From Acanthosoma haemorrhoidale (taxonomy: Eukaryota; Arthropoda; Insecta; Hemiptera; Acanthosomatidae), in NCBI GenBank assembly GCA_930367205.1, contig OV884014.1:107800638-107864637 (forward strand): a DNA stretch of 64,000 nucleotides. Reading direction: 5' to 3'. The notes beneath the pieces were generated by a model. The model saw only the letters and a program-made list of their open reading frames with translations, did no database searches and had not been told where the DNA came from. Shown piece by piece: positions 36,131 to 48,316 of the stretch. Every line of letters begins with the position of its first letter. Positions within the stretch are counted from its first letter, which is position 1. A program made the translations under genes and the position numbers.

Positions 36131-38926
36131 ACTATTATCCACTTTCACCAATAAGAGGCCAATAAGAAGATATTTACAATGTGGACTTTCTGGATGACAC
36201 ATTGAGAGAACCTCCAAGAAACTGCCCTTGTGCTCGGATGGGAATGTCCAGGATAGGCGAAGAAGCCCTGACGATCTAGGTGGGACTGGAGTACTCTCTG
36301 TAGTTACCACGCTATGTGCCAAAGTACACTTGCCTTCTCGTATGTGATATATTTATAAAAAATAGATTGGGGGTAAAACGAATGAAGGTAGACGGATAGG
36401 ACAAAAAACAACACTTATAAGTAGAAAATGAAAACTGTTTTGAGGAATCCATGGCCCGCAGGGTGGCACTGCGTATAAATAGATAATACACAGTTGTAGC
36501 CTATTGTATATTGCCAAAGGATTACTCCGGAGATCTCAGGCATCCCGGGTTCAAATCCCGAACCCCAATGTTTTCTCTTTGCCTATTTGATGAATATTAG
36601 TGGGAGTGTAGCTACACCAATATTATTCCTTAATAGTGCAGGCTGTTAGTCACATGACACACTTGAGCCCAATGGATGTTTAATACCAATGATTCCCAAT
36701 TCCACTGGGGAGGACTAAGTGCTTTCCCGCCATTGGGATGAGGATAGGACAGGAAATCCGGCAGGTGCACGGGATAAACAGCACGGCCTTCTTTATTTAG
36801 GGCTATTTCGGCAAAATTAGAAGAAGGGGGAAGAGGGGAGAGGCGAGGGCGAACATGAAAAGAACATTATTCGCTGAATTAATGCTTTAACTGTTTAAAG
36901 GGCTTTGCTTCATCGGGGGGCCAACATTCACTAAAACCTTTTATTTAGGGTTTTTTTTTAAAGCGCAATCATTATTTTTATTTACTACAATCTCTTTCAA
37001 ATAGCAGTTGCCTTCCATTTAATTAAATAGGATCTAATACTCCCCTATGAGTTATATAAAACGTAGATAAAATACCAAAGAACAAAACTATTTTCTATAT
37101 ATTTAATTTATCAAGGTGATATTGACAATAACTTAGTAATGGACAAAAATGATGACGGGACAGCTGTTACTTTAGAAAGCTAGCACTTAGGATAACACAG
37201 TTGTGGTTTCATTTAATAAAACATGTGTCACTGAATTTTCGAAAATGCGTAATTTATTCTTTAGCTAAGAAGAATAGTTAGTTTTAATTATAATTTAAAT
37301 GTTTGATAAGGCTATCCAACATGTCTCACCACACTGGTCGGTACCTGTATGGTCGGATGCATGTGTATTTATTGTTACAGTGTAAATATTTTAATAAAAA
37401 ACTATTGGTATCAAGTAATCTATTTTCCAAGTTTAAGTAATGCGGATTAGTGCCGCAGGTGTGACTGAATTTACGAATGATAATTGTACATATTGTAACG
37501 GTGATTAATAGGTGAAAATCCTCTTCCGACAATCGGTAAATAAACGCCTACGAGTCGTATCCAGGGGTAAGCAGCCCAGATCCGCCGTACACTCAGGTCG
37601 TACTGGTTAGTATTCAGCAAGGCGCTGCCAATCAGTCTAGACTCATTGTGAAAAACTGCTTGCCCTTTTAACAGAGATGACTACACTTTATTTATTGAAC
37701 CTTATAGGTAATTGGAAAAAACGACTTTGCAACGAAAAATAAATTGTAGATGTCAAATATTGGATTATATTATTAGATCGAAGTACTTTGGTGTTCAAGA
37801 TGGCGCCTATAATGTATCTCATAACTGTCCACCCTTGACTTGAGAGATGCTGGAATAGAAATCTGTTAACGAGGCCATTCCTAACAGCTGTAGGGAGTAT
37901 CACTGGATGTACATAGCAGTTCACATTGTAATTTCATTACTAATAATTATTAAAGCTTCTATCAATTATCTTTGACCGTCTCTAATGAATCCAAGAGAAA
38001 ACCTGGCGATTGGAGAGTTGTCCAATCACTTGGTAGACGAAGACTAAACCACCCTCCATGGGTGGAAAGTGGGACCAAGGGCGATGAAGTAGATGTGTAG
38101 TAGACTGTTTAGCAAAGGCGGTCATTAATTCAACACTAACAAATAGAAGGGAGTAATTTATTAAGGGCAGAGGGCCTGACAGAAGAAAGGGCAGTGCCTG
38201 ACCCGGGGAGACAAAGAGTCTGTTCTGAATGGACAATTATTATGATTAATGTAGCCGCAGGGTGTGGCGGTATAATACAGCAAAGAGGACAGGAGGAGAA
38301 AAACAAAAAACAGTGGGAACGGAGAAAAACCACCAGTAGGAAAAGAAGAAAAAGAAAACTGGCTCGGAAGGGACAACTGCCATTTTTTGCTTTTTGGCTC
38401 TCACAGTGCAAAAACAAACAAGGCCAGAATTGATTTACTTCTCCACAGGCTAATTATTTATCTCGCTTCCTCCTTTTATTATATTCTTTATTTTAGTTTT
38501 ATTACAGGGCACTTTATCTATTTATTTTATGAGGGGGGGGGGGGTTGGAGAAAAGAAAAAAACCTTCCCCCCGGCAGTTTATATTGATTAACCGCCTGCT
38601 TTAAAGCCCACGGCAGATATTTAAACCGATATTCGAGTATTAATAAACAATGTTTATATTTAGGGCTGGGCCTAGTAAGGAAAAATGAGCAACCGACCAG
38701 TGCTGATAGCATCCTCCAAAAGGAAGTTAACAGTTGAACTATCAAATATATTCCAAGGCTTATTCAAATATCATCGTACGCCCAAACATGACACTCAAGC
38801 TTACCAATAGAATGTTTTTGAATACCGATAAGCATAAGAAAAAAAAACATTTAATTTAATGAAAATTCAAAACTACAGCACGTAACTTGCTAAAATCACT
38901 GCTAACAATTAACATTTCATTATATA
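36131..38926. other. Unique sequence with GC-richer islands, no gene seen
   Basis: No coding region is supported. Islands at about 36700-36960 and 38160-38680 are less AT-rich and purine-rich. The second contains a G-run at about 38522-38534 and a palindromic forkhead-like pair (ATAAACA-A-TGTTTAT, 38643-38657). These are candidate non-coding regulatory elements by composition only. Confidence 0.45.
36520..36570 (+). other. tRNA-like T-arm / B-box motif
   Basis: GGGTTCAAATCCCG at about 36547-36560, followed by AACCCCA, resembles the T-arm and 3' acceptor end of a tRNA. No matching 5' acceptor or D-arm lies at the right distance upstream. It could be the end of a tRNA-derived SINE or chance. 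Confidence 0.3.
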
Positions 38927-39480
38927 TGTTGGGTTGTTACTAAGAGGTGCCTGATCACCTAGCCCTGGTGACAAGTGCGGATTGTTCGAGTTAATAACAT
39001 ATTTGACTCCATTTACGATAGGTATGTGCCCCGACGATACACTATGTTCAAGAGAAGAGGTACAGAGGTTTCATAAAGAATAAGTCAAATTTTCAGAGTT
39101 CGAACGGAAGCAAAGCATCACTGAGTAACGGTCGCGGGAGACTGACTTCCAGGGCCAGTGGCCCTGGCGTAAAGCGTCACCGAGTAAAAGCGGATGTGGA
39201 GACTCGGAGGCTGACGAGGAGAATAGACTAGACTTACAGAGCAAGACTGTGTATGGCATGCCAGGTGGTAACCCTGGCCCCTTGGCCGATGTGTACCTGG
39301 CTGTTCTCTGCCAGCCCTTTTAGTTTTATGACTTCCGGCTTCCGCATTTATTGCTAAAAACTTTTACTATGATTTACATTTAATTAAAATAAATTTAGTT
39401 CCTGTTATTTTACTTTTGCTTACAATATATAAGCCTTAGAGTATAGGGTGATTTAACTTATGTAGTTAGCGGTCGCTACA
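38927..39480 (-). mobile_element. Solo LTR, Family E copy 1
   Basis: In element sense this begins TGTAGCGACCGCTAACTACA at 39480 and ends AACAACCCAACA at 38927, so it has the TG...CA ends of a long terminal repeat. It is flanked by the perfect 5-bp direct repeat ATATA (38922-38926 and 39481-39485). It matches the LTR at 54087-54878 along its length, including the start, the 8-bp GC hairpin (39149-39167), the CTGAA/TTGAACA-TAGTGTAT-GTCGGG block and ATGGAGTCA near the 3' end. It is shorter (554 against 792 bp) because of internal deletions or variation. No internal retroelement sequence adjoins it. Confidence 0.85.
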
Positions 39481-40350
39481 ATATATTATATAATAACTTA
39501 AATTATGATTATTAATAATTATTAGTAAAAGAAAATATGTCAAGTAAGAACGATACTACATCTAGTCCGGGGGCTCTACGATATATCTTTGTTCCTTAAC
39601 TCTGTCACGCATTGTACCCCATCTCAATTGTAACAACAATAACTTACTCATTTAAAATTTAAATAATATACTTAACATATTTAAGTTCATTTCTACAAAA
39701 GACACTATTACCCTTTACTGGATTTAAATAGCAATGTCGGGACAATGATCGATAAATGTTACTAGTCGAATGTAGCCGAGATTCGAACTAGAATACTCCA
39801 AGACGACAGATGGTGACTTCCGCAACAGCAGACAGCGCATGTGCCTTACTTCCGGCGACAAGTGTGGTCCTCACCTCACTGCACCTGCAGGGTCTGTTAT
39901 CTTATTTATATCTTTCATTGATATAACTGTCTTGCTTGTACATTTTGCACCACCGAAAGATACAATTATACGATAAAGTAAATAGTTCATTATTTAACTA
40001 CCTACAATCCTAAATGACAACAAATTTCTCTCCTTTCTACATGCATTTGCACATTACATACAATGTTTTCATTTTATTGACCTGTGTACAATAATATTGT
40101 ATATTTACTAGTATCACGGAAAGAAAATGCTTGTTCAATGTTAAAGATGATTAGGAAATAAAAATGGAACGTGCGCCCGTTGAAATTTAACTTGAGTCAA
40201 GTGGGAGGAATACTGCTGGAGAACTGATATGGAATATTAATCTGTTGAAAAGGTGTTTATTCAATCGTTTTAACACATCGTCCTTTGCCGAATCAACTTT
40301 CCACTGTTGCAAAATTATTTTATCTGTCGTACTCTACGTTTTATTTATAG
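39481..40350. other. AT-rich unique sequence, no gene seen
   Basis: No coding region is supported. A B-box-like word in minus orientation (GATTCGAAC, near 39780) lacks other tRNA parts. Confidence 0.5.
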
Positions 40351-41713
40351 TTCTTTATTGTGCAATAATTACAATCTGCCTTTTATAAGGCAATAATAAT
40401 ACAGATAAATGGTCATTTACAGTCATCATTCACTCGCTCATTCATACAATAGGACGTGATTGGAGAAACTGGCCATTGCCAGGACTCCCACTGTCACGCG
40501 ATTATAGCAGGTCACGAGGCCACTGCCGTTTCAGTCTCCGAGGAGGATTATAGGGATGAGTGGCGCAGTGCAAAGACTGTGCTACAGGATTAGGGTGGTT
40601 GGAAAGGCTACTGTGGAATTTCATAAACTTGGAAGGGATGAGTTCTAGAATGTAGGGTATATTAAGGTCGTTATGAAGGGTTTTGTTGCTGACATAATAA
40701 GGGGCATTTACTATTGTTCTCAGGACTTTGGATTGAAGGGATTGGATACGCTTGAAGTTCGACTTTTTTGCTGTCCCCCATAGCTCTATTCCGTATGTCC
40801 CGATTGGTTTAAGTATAACTTTGTAGATTAGTAGTTTATTTTCTATTGAGAGATGGGATGTCCTTTGAAGTAGTCTGTATAGTTGTCCAAAGCGTCTGTT
40901 TAGTTCTTGTCTTTTTAGTCTCGTATGTGGGTTCCAGGTCAGTCGTTTGTCGAGATGGAAGCTTAAGTACCGTACTGTCTCGGATACAGGGAGAGGAATA
41001 GAATTAAAATAAACTAGTGGACAAGTCTTGCGACAAAGGGTGAAGGTAATGTGGGAGCATTTTGCTTCATTAACTTTGATCCGCCATTGATTGCACCAAT
41101 ACTCGATCTCGTCAAGGTGTTTGAAGGTAAGGTCGGGGTCTGGGTGGGATGACAAGACTGCAGTGTCATCTGCAAATGTGGCCAAGAAGGTATTGGAAGT
41201 AGAGGGGACATCAGCGGTGTATAGGTTATAGAGGATGGGGCCCAGGACACTGCCCTGTGGAACTCCTGCACTTATGGGATAGTAGTTAGAGTATTCTAGA
41301 CCACAGCGGACTTGGAAGAAGCGGTTTGAAAGGTAGGACTGTAGGATTAAGAATAGGGTCTGCGGTAAATATCCTCTGAGCTTGTAGAGCAAACCTGCGT
41401 GCCAAACCCTGTCAAAAGCTTGAGCTATATCAAGCAATACTTTTTGGTTTCAAGGGCTGAGGAGATGTGATCAATAACGCGAAGGCCTTGTTGAGCAGTG
41501 GAATGTCGTTGGCGGAAACCAAACTGGTGTGTGGGAAAAAGGTTTTTGGATTCAACAATTGGAAGTAGACGTTTTAGTAGGAGTTTCTCAAATATTTTTG
41601 AGAGGATAGGGAGTAGGCTAATTGGACGGTAAGATGAGGCGTCATTGGGTGGTTCCCCAGGTTTGGCGAATAGGACAATAATGGAGTGTTTCCAGAGGAG
41701 AGGAAAGAAATAC
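40351..41713 (-). mobile_element. Non-LTR retrotransposon, Family C copy 1
   Basis: This is the longest retroelement copy in the window, in minus orientation. It covers about 400 residues of reverse transcriptase and about 150 bp of 3' UTR. The 3' end (40351) coincides with that of the copy at 22558 and holds the same two hairpins (40355-40368 and 40377-40392) without a poly(A) tail. The 5' end near 41713 is truncated inside the RT domain, upstream of the YRPISLL block. Near-identity to the 22 kb copy indicates recent activity. Confidence 0.92.
40502..41712 (-). pseudogene. Jockey-type reverse transcriptase, frameshifted
   Basis: From the 5' side (41712) the frame contains SSYRPISLLPILSKIFEKLL and HQFGFRQRHST, typical first blocks of the jockey RT. 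Near 41434-41440 the reading frame breaks, apparently with loss of a few codons between KKYC and LDIAQAFDRVWH. From 41437 to 40502 a 311-codon frame stays open. It contains the first catalytic Asp region (LDIAQAFDRVWH), SAGVPQGSVLGP, the catalytic box FADDTAVL and then KCSHITF and the C-terminal block. It ends KRQWPRDLL and TAA. Both FADD acids are kept. The copy lacks the endonuclease and ORF1 and is frameshifted, so it is inactive by itself. Confidence 0.9.
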
Positions 41714-42314
41714 GTTTAATTGAATTTTCCAATCGAAATGAAAGTGGTTGGTAAATATAATTGGGTAATCATATTTTCTCTAAATGCTGTGGTTCTACTT
41801 TCTAATATGTAGGGGCTGTCTGTCTCATGGCTACGATAATTGATCGACATGTTTTAATCTCAAGTCGGAAGTGAACTGTTGCAAAGTTTTGAAAGGATTG
41901 TAGAACCTAGACAATTGGAACCGTTACAATTGTAGTAAAATCGATAGAAATACTCAGAATCGTATATTTTTTAAATGATATGTGAAACCTGTAGCCACAC
42001 CAGCCACAGTTACAACGAAAAAACGTTAGTAGAAAATATAAAAAATCTTATAAACTGTGACGTGCAAAACCACCACGTAATTCTAATGATAGTTAAATAC
42101 AATTATTATTATTATTATGTTGTTATCTGTAATTATTGAGCAATAAGAAACTTTTCAAGGTGAGTACAAGCTAAAAAGAAATTATTGCTATGACGAGAAC
42201 AGACAGTAATTAGTTTTATCATTGGCCTTGAAGTGCTCACGCCATCCACCATCTTTGATATTCTCGCTTTAGACAACACACATATTAGTATAATATTATT
42301 TGTTATTAGGTATG
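41714..42314. other. AT-rich unique sequence, no gene seen
   Basis: No coding region or repeat is visible in this stretch between two retroelement fragments. Confidence 0.5.
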
Positions 42315-42720
42315 TAAATATTCATCCGCCGGAGACACATCAAGTTTTTTGACTCGTTGCAGCACCTGACAAATCCAGTGTTTAACACTATGACCCCGCC
42401 ACCCCTTCCGCATCGATGGTAACAGACTGTCGGGGAAAAATTAGGTTCAGAATTAGTATGTAAGTTAGTTTTAAGTTTGATCAAAAAGGTGAGCCCCATC
42501 ACCTTTATTAGTCAGTTCAGTCCAGTCATGTATAATGTACATCATTATACTTGTTTATTCATTATATAATTTTTATAAAATAACAAAACCTGTATATAAT
42601 GTAGAGACGCTACAGGAAATACAAAGATAATTTATAAATAGATTCGCCAGAGGATCTATAATTATATATAATTATCTGTAAATTTTAAGGGGCTATGAAG
42701 AAAAAGAAAAAAAGAAAATA
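42315..42720 (+). mobile_element. Non-LTR retrotransposon, Family A copy 3
   Basis: This plus-strand fragment has the last 30 or so codons of reverse transcriptase (FIRRRHIKFFDSLQHL to PHRW and TAA at 42420-42422). The second type of Family A 3' UTR follows, with the AAAGGTGA/TCACCTTT hairpin at 42485-42506 and the distal block GTAGNGACGCTACAGGAAAT. The fragment ends GGGGCTATGAAG plus an A-rich tail near 42720. The codons around RRHIKFFD are intact here, which makes this copy a reference for the frameshifted copies. Confidence 0.85.
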
Positions 42721-44145
42721 TTGGAAATAAATTAAAAATTTATGAACCTTATTTAAGAAAATGTTATTTATCTATAAGGCATTTGTACAGCCATTTCTGC
42801 TTTCAATGTTCTTTTTTTTATTTCTCATTCCGTCTTCTTTCCTTTTTTTGTTTTGCATCGATTCCATTTTTTCCATCTGTAAACATTAATAATGTAAGGT
42901 TCTCCGTTTTACAATAGTTTTCTTACTTGTATCCATGTTAACTGTTACAAGAATACAAAAAATGTATGGGAATAGACATTGAAACGTTCGACCCTTGCAA
43001 TAAGTTGACCTCTTTGATTATTTCCCTTCGGGAACATTGGGTACTGGGATATTTAATTACTTGGGTCCAACTGTAAAGATGTGTTGGTAGTGGGATTACA
43101 AAGAGGCTGTGTTGAACTATAAGCCTGAAGTAGTTAGGATATGAACTGTTTGGAACTAGATACTAATTGCCATCTCTCTCTGTGCCTGTCGGAAATCGTT
43201 AGCAGATTGATCCTAGTGTAGAAGTGATTTACAAACTGCTACTAGATAGTGGTAGCAGCAGCAGTGAGCAGTAGCAGATAGGAGGGTCGTTAGTGATCGT
43301 CCATCAATCACAGATCGCCATCGCACGCTAACCTCTACACTACCTGGGGGGGGGTAGGGCTTGAAGGGCCGGGGGTACTTCACTGCCTCATCTGTAAGCA
43401 ACGAATCGGCTCCAACGGGGTCTGAAGTTATACACAGTCTTGGAAAAAACTAAAGCAACTGGATTTAATAAAATGAAACTAGAACTAAAAAACACAAATA
43501 AACCTAGTTTAGTTAACTAAATTTCACTAGTTAGAGTTCGCTCTTATTCTAGGAGATGCGCGAAGACTTTAAGACGAACCATTTTATCATTGGTAAGTAC
43601 AATTTAACGAATTATATATTAATCACAGTATAATAAAATTACCTAGTCCGAACATATATATCATTAATTTATTTACCATTCAGATATGACGTGAGATTGA
43701 TTGGATTAATGGCAGAAAGCCGAAGTGCTCGCTGACTAAATAATAATCAAAAAGTGAATCTGCTCTGGAGGTTCACAGTTCGTTATTGGAAAGCGCATCA
43801 AGAGAAGTCATGGTCGAGGCTGTACTAATAGCGGGGATGACACGTCATTGTGAAACCGTCCATCAAATCCGACCACAAGGTCCAATGTTGCGGCATAATT
43901 ATCATTTAGCACGCAAAACAGCTGATTTGGCTGAGGTTTCATCTATAGAATATACTTGTATAGCCAGGTCATTTATGTCCTGTTTGAATCAAGCTAAGCC
44001 CCTTACAACTCTGCAGTAATTCTTTCAAATATTGCAGGGGGTCAATCTCGTACGTCAACCAGGCCGGCTCAAGCGGCCATGACCTGTGACCCTAAACACT
44101 CTTGTGTTATCTCTTTTAGATTTTGTGCAATGCTTTTATTGTTTG
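42721..44145. other. Unique sequence, no gene seen
   Basis: No coding region is supported. A G-run (about 43346-43353) lies in a GC-richer patch at 43200-43430. The rest is AT-rich. Confidence 0.5.
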
Positions 44146-44228
44146 AATCGAATTGAACAACTACAACTCACCGGATGTAGTATAATCGAATTGAACAACT
44201 ACAACTCACCGGATGTAGTACAATCGAA
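44146..44228. repeat. 38-bp direct duplication
   Basis: AATCGAATTGAACAACTACA and the following CTCACCGGATGTAGTA occur twice, 38 bp apart (44146 and 44184). A short third start lies at 44222. Confidence 0.9.
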
Positions 44229-44921
44229 AATATCTGTAATAAATTCTTCTAGAGTGTGCTGTAACTAATAAAATTGTCTAAAGTCTACATAAAACTCATA
44301 TTTTACCACTTGTGGTCTTGTGTTACTTCCTTCAAATTTTTGTGTATTATTGCTATTATTATTGGGGAGTGATGTAAGGGTACAATAGTGAATATAGCAT
44401 AGCAATGAAGAACCACTGGCATGGTTTAGCAGGCAATGTATAATTATGATAAGCAGACCACATCTAGGGCACAGCGCTGACAGCAGAAACTGCTTTGTAA
44501 ACGATGGTCAGCACATTTTTCACTTTTGCTTATCTTACGTTAAATATCTTAGCAATTATTTGCTTTCTCCTTCTAACAATAAGAGGCGGATGGCAGCACA
44601 ATTATTTACAGGCACCACCACTCGAACCAGCGTGCTAGTGAAATGATATTTTTCTCTTTGAAATGGCTATTATAAACCACTGATAGCTTTCCATCGATAG
44701 TGCCCAAGTATCGATTATAGGTCTCCCCTAGTTCAAGCGTCATGTGGAACGTTCACATTTCTCGATGAGAAAGGAATCGATTTCAATACAATCCAATAAA
44801 CAAATGACTGATTATTTAATTATTCATCTCCGATTATTTCGTGATGGTATTTACGTTCTCGTGTATTTGTATGGGTATCCGTGTAACATGTCAGGGTTCA
44901 TCATGACATCGTTTGATTAAT
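44229..44921. other. Unique sequence, no gene seen
   Basis: No coding region, RNA gene or repeat was recognised. Confidence 0.45.
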
Positions 44922-45110
44922 TTGGTCACGTGTAATGTATATCATTATGCTTGTTTATTCGATTATATAATTTCTATAAAATAACAAAACCTGTAAATAA
45001 TGTAGTGATGCTACAGGAAATACAGAATAATTTGTAAATGGATTCACCTGAGGATCTATAATTGTCTGTAAGTTTAAAGGAGCTATGAACAAAACAAAAC
45101 AAAAAAAAAA
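44922..45110 (+). mobile_element. Family A 3' UTR fragment, copy 4
   Basis: This plus-strand fragment of the second Family A 3' UTR type starts near GTCACGTGTAATGTATATCA. It has the block GTAGTGATGCTACAGGAAAT and ends GGAGCTATGAACAAAAC with an A-rich tail (45088-45113). It is 5'-truncated just downstream of the position of the GGTGA/TCACC hairpin. The 126-bp array begins about 55 bp after the tail. Confidence 0.85.
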
Positions 45111-45165
45111 AAACCCATCGTTTGGAGCACTAGGTATGAGTTTTTGGGTTTTTCTAAACACACAA

Positions 45166-45676
45166 AACAGTGCATACAAATACGATGAATCTCATATCAT
45201 TCAAGTCAATGTGCTAGTTATACAGTGGGTTAAAATGGGTTTGATGTCTAAACCAATGTCATATTGTCATTAAGTAAGTAGTATGTCAAGAAACAGTGTA
45301 TAAAAATACGATGAATCTCATTTCATTCAAGTCAATGTGCTAGTTATACAGTGGGTTAAAATGGGTTCGATGTCAAAACCAATGTCATATTGTCATTAAG
45401 TAAGAAGTATGTCAAGAAACAGTGTATACAAATACGATGAATCTTATTTCATTCAAGTCAATGTGCTAGTTATACAGTGGGTTAAAATGGGTTTGATGTC
45501 AAAACCAATGCCATATTGTCATTAAGTAAGAAGTATGCCAAGAAACAGTGTATACAAATACGATGAATCTCATTTCATTCAAGTCAATGTGCTAGTTATA
45601 CAGTTGGTTAAAATGGGTTTGATGTCAAAACCAATGTCATATTGTCATTAAGTAAGAAGTATGTCAAGAAACAGTT
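45166..45676. repeat. 126-bp tandem array, four copies
   Basis: The anchor TACGATGAAT occurs at 45181, 45307, 45433 and 45559, an exact period of 126 bp. Copies differ by scattered substitutions only. No open frame runs through the array. Confidence 0.95.
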
Positions 45677-48228
45677 CAGTATCAGCCACAAAGAACAAAC
45701 ACAGAGCTTGGGAAACCTCGAATGGAATCACGTCAAAATAAAAGACTTGCTAGGCTAGATAGCAGCACCCACATCTCAGTCTTGACGGACCACCATCGAG
45801 GAGTGTGACATTGCACCATTGACCATGAAATAAAGGAAGAGAGGTTATCTTTGACCAAGATATTTCGATAGATAATGCAGCTGTTACGAGCTTTAATAAA
45901 GATTAATAAAATATATTATTAAAATGATCATTGACGCTCAATCACAGGTCGTGACTGATGACAATTTCGGAATAGTTGCAAATTAATAACGAAATTATAG
46001 TAGTTGAGGTCAAATACGTGCTTGGAATCGAAATATTGCCGAAGGGCAGAAAGTTTAACTGTTTTGTATTTGGAGCGAGGCATGAACAATACACAGATAC
46101 ATAATGTAATCAGTGCTTTCATGAATGTTACAGTAGTGCTTGTAATTAGTTAGTGTTGAAAGCAATAATTTATGCAAATTTACTTATGTCAATTGGCAAA
46201 GCCGACTTTCACAAGTTTGACCTAAATAGAATAGAAACATTGTTTGCAAAGAGAGACGAACTCTGGTTGATTAGAGCCGGGCTGAGGAAGAAGAGAGGCT
46301 AGTAAACTGTGGGCAGTCCTTTTCGACACAACAGTAGAGCCATTAAAATATAACACAACAGCTGACAGCCACGAGGACCCTGGGGTACACCTTTCTCTGT
46401 TTTTGTCCTCTCTCCTGTCAGCGACAAACGGAGGCCACTCTCACGGCAGTTTTGTTTTTTAGTTTTGTTTTTGTTATTTATTATAACAGTATTGTTTATA
46501 AGATTATAGATAACATTATCATTGTTGGTATAATTGTTATTAAATGGAACGAAAATCAATGTTCAAACTTTATGATTATTATATTAAAGATATTTACAGG
46601 TTGTGATTTATGAATTTTCATTTAAATTTTTTTAAAAATAAATTAGTAATAATTGATAATAAAATTAAGTTATATTTAATTTCGTAACAGTAATCAATAA
46701 CGTTTAATTAATGAATAAATGTCGCTATGTTTATTAGCGATTATACTAGAAAATATTAAGAAGGCTGATGCGAAGATATAATGCCAATTGTTCTTTAGAT
46801 TGAAGGGAGCATAATTGTCTGAATTCATGAATCACTTTGCACATTATAGCTGGTCAGAAATAAAAAAATAATTAAGTAATTTGACATATAGTAATCTATA
46901 TATAAGTTACAGAGGCGTGATAAATGTACAATATCCAAGGCAATGAAAGATCTTATTCCATAACATATTTTCTTCAAGATTATCGGTGATCTGGTAAATG
47001 GAGTATGTACTAATATTGAGACAAAGAATGAAGAAAAATGGTCGAAATATATTTCATTTGTAGGTTTACAATTAATAATAAGAAACCAACCGGACATACA
47101 AGCTTTTAAATGCATTTTTGTCAAGCGTAAATATTTTTATTTATCTTAAATTGAAGTGATAATTACTTATGAGCAAACCTCGTTCATTGAAAATAGTCTT
47201 TTTATTGAATAAAAAAAAACAAACCTGAGTAGAATTAGCTGAAAAAGTAATTAAATGTTTTTGTAGGACTTAGCAATTATTTTTATATCAGTTTATAGTG
47301 TTTAATGGAATCGGTGCCTTTGGAGTAAACAGGGCTAGCGCGTGCTTGTTTGAAAGTAAAGCCTCACCCTTATTTATTTTTTTGTGTTAGCATTGAGCTG
47401 GGATTTAATGTTATTTGAGCATTGCCATTACAGGTACGTAAGGTTGCAATTAGCACATAAGATAATTTGTCAGTGATTGTCGCAAATGTTGTCGATGCTT
47501 GATTATATACACAGTGTAGCGATCGCCACTGTAGATCGGCAATGTCGTCATGTTGCTACAGGTAGTCAATAAAGACAACCACGTGATATTTAAAATGTCT
47601 TTTCTCTTTTGTGTTCATAGCTTGATGACCCTAGAGAGGATTAGGGAAGATCTTCAGCCACAGCCTGTAGAATTTCACTTTAGTTCAAAACTACAACTGG
47701 TTTTCATTTCCTTTGCCTCCTCAAGCCTCTGTCACAGTGAGTCCTCCGTCCCTTTCATCGGACACAAAGGCACAGAGAAATGTCACAGCTGTAATAGAAA
47801 TGTTGCGTTTCTGCGCGTGTCGAGGCCATCATAAACCGGTGCAATACCTTTCACAGAAACATACGACGGTCTGAGACTGTAGGAAAATTATCCGAGCTGC
47901 AACTGCGAAATGGACAAATGATGACAATCACTGCACAAGTAGGTCAAGCCAGTATGGAATTTAGAAGACTTCAACATTTGACATCTGAACCAACATGTCT
48001 AACCTCAGCACAGTCTTGTCAATGCTTTTGCCTTTCGTGCACTGCAACAGGTTCCAATTTTTAGAGTGATTTTTGAGAGTGAGAGAGAAAAAAATATGTT
48101 CGCTATGAGCTACAGTAGTGTTAAGATAGTAGATTCCTGTCTGACAAATAAATAAAACAAATAAATTATTACATTGTAAAAATGACAATGTGAAATAAAG
48201 CGTGACTCTCTGTAATAAAAAAAAAATG
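45677..48228. other. AT-rich unique sequence, no gene seen
   Basis: No coding region is supported. Several frames of 60-110 codons exist by chance. Their composition follows the local AT bias and no family motif was recognised. Confidence 0.45.
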
Positions 48229-48316
48229 ATAATAATATTTAACTCTATAGCAAATAAAGACAGACATAATAGACAGAGACAGTCCCACATAACGAGACTA
48301 TATGAAAACCATATTT
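48229..48316. repeat. Direct repeat X, left copy, abutting the LTR
   Basis: The block TAATATTTAACTCTATAGCA ... AGACAGAGACAGTCCCACATA ends at the 5' end of the LTR at 48317. A diverged second copy starts at the 3' end of the LTR at 49165. It is far longer than a normal 4-6-bp target duplication. Confidence 0.8.
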
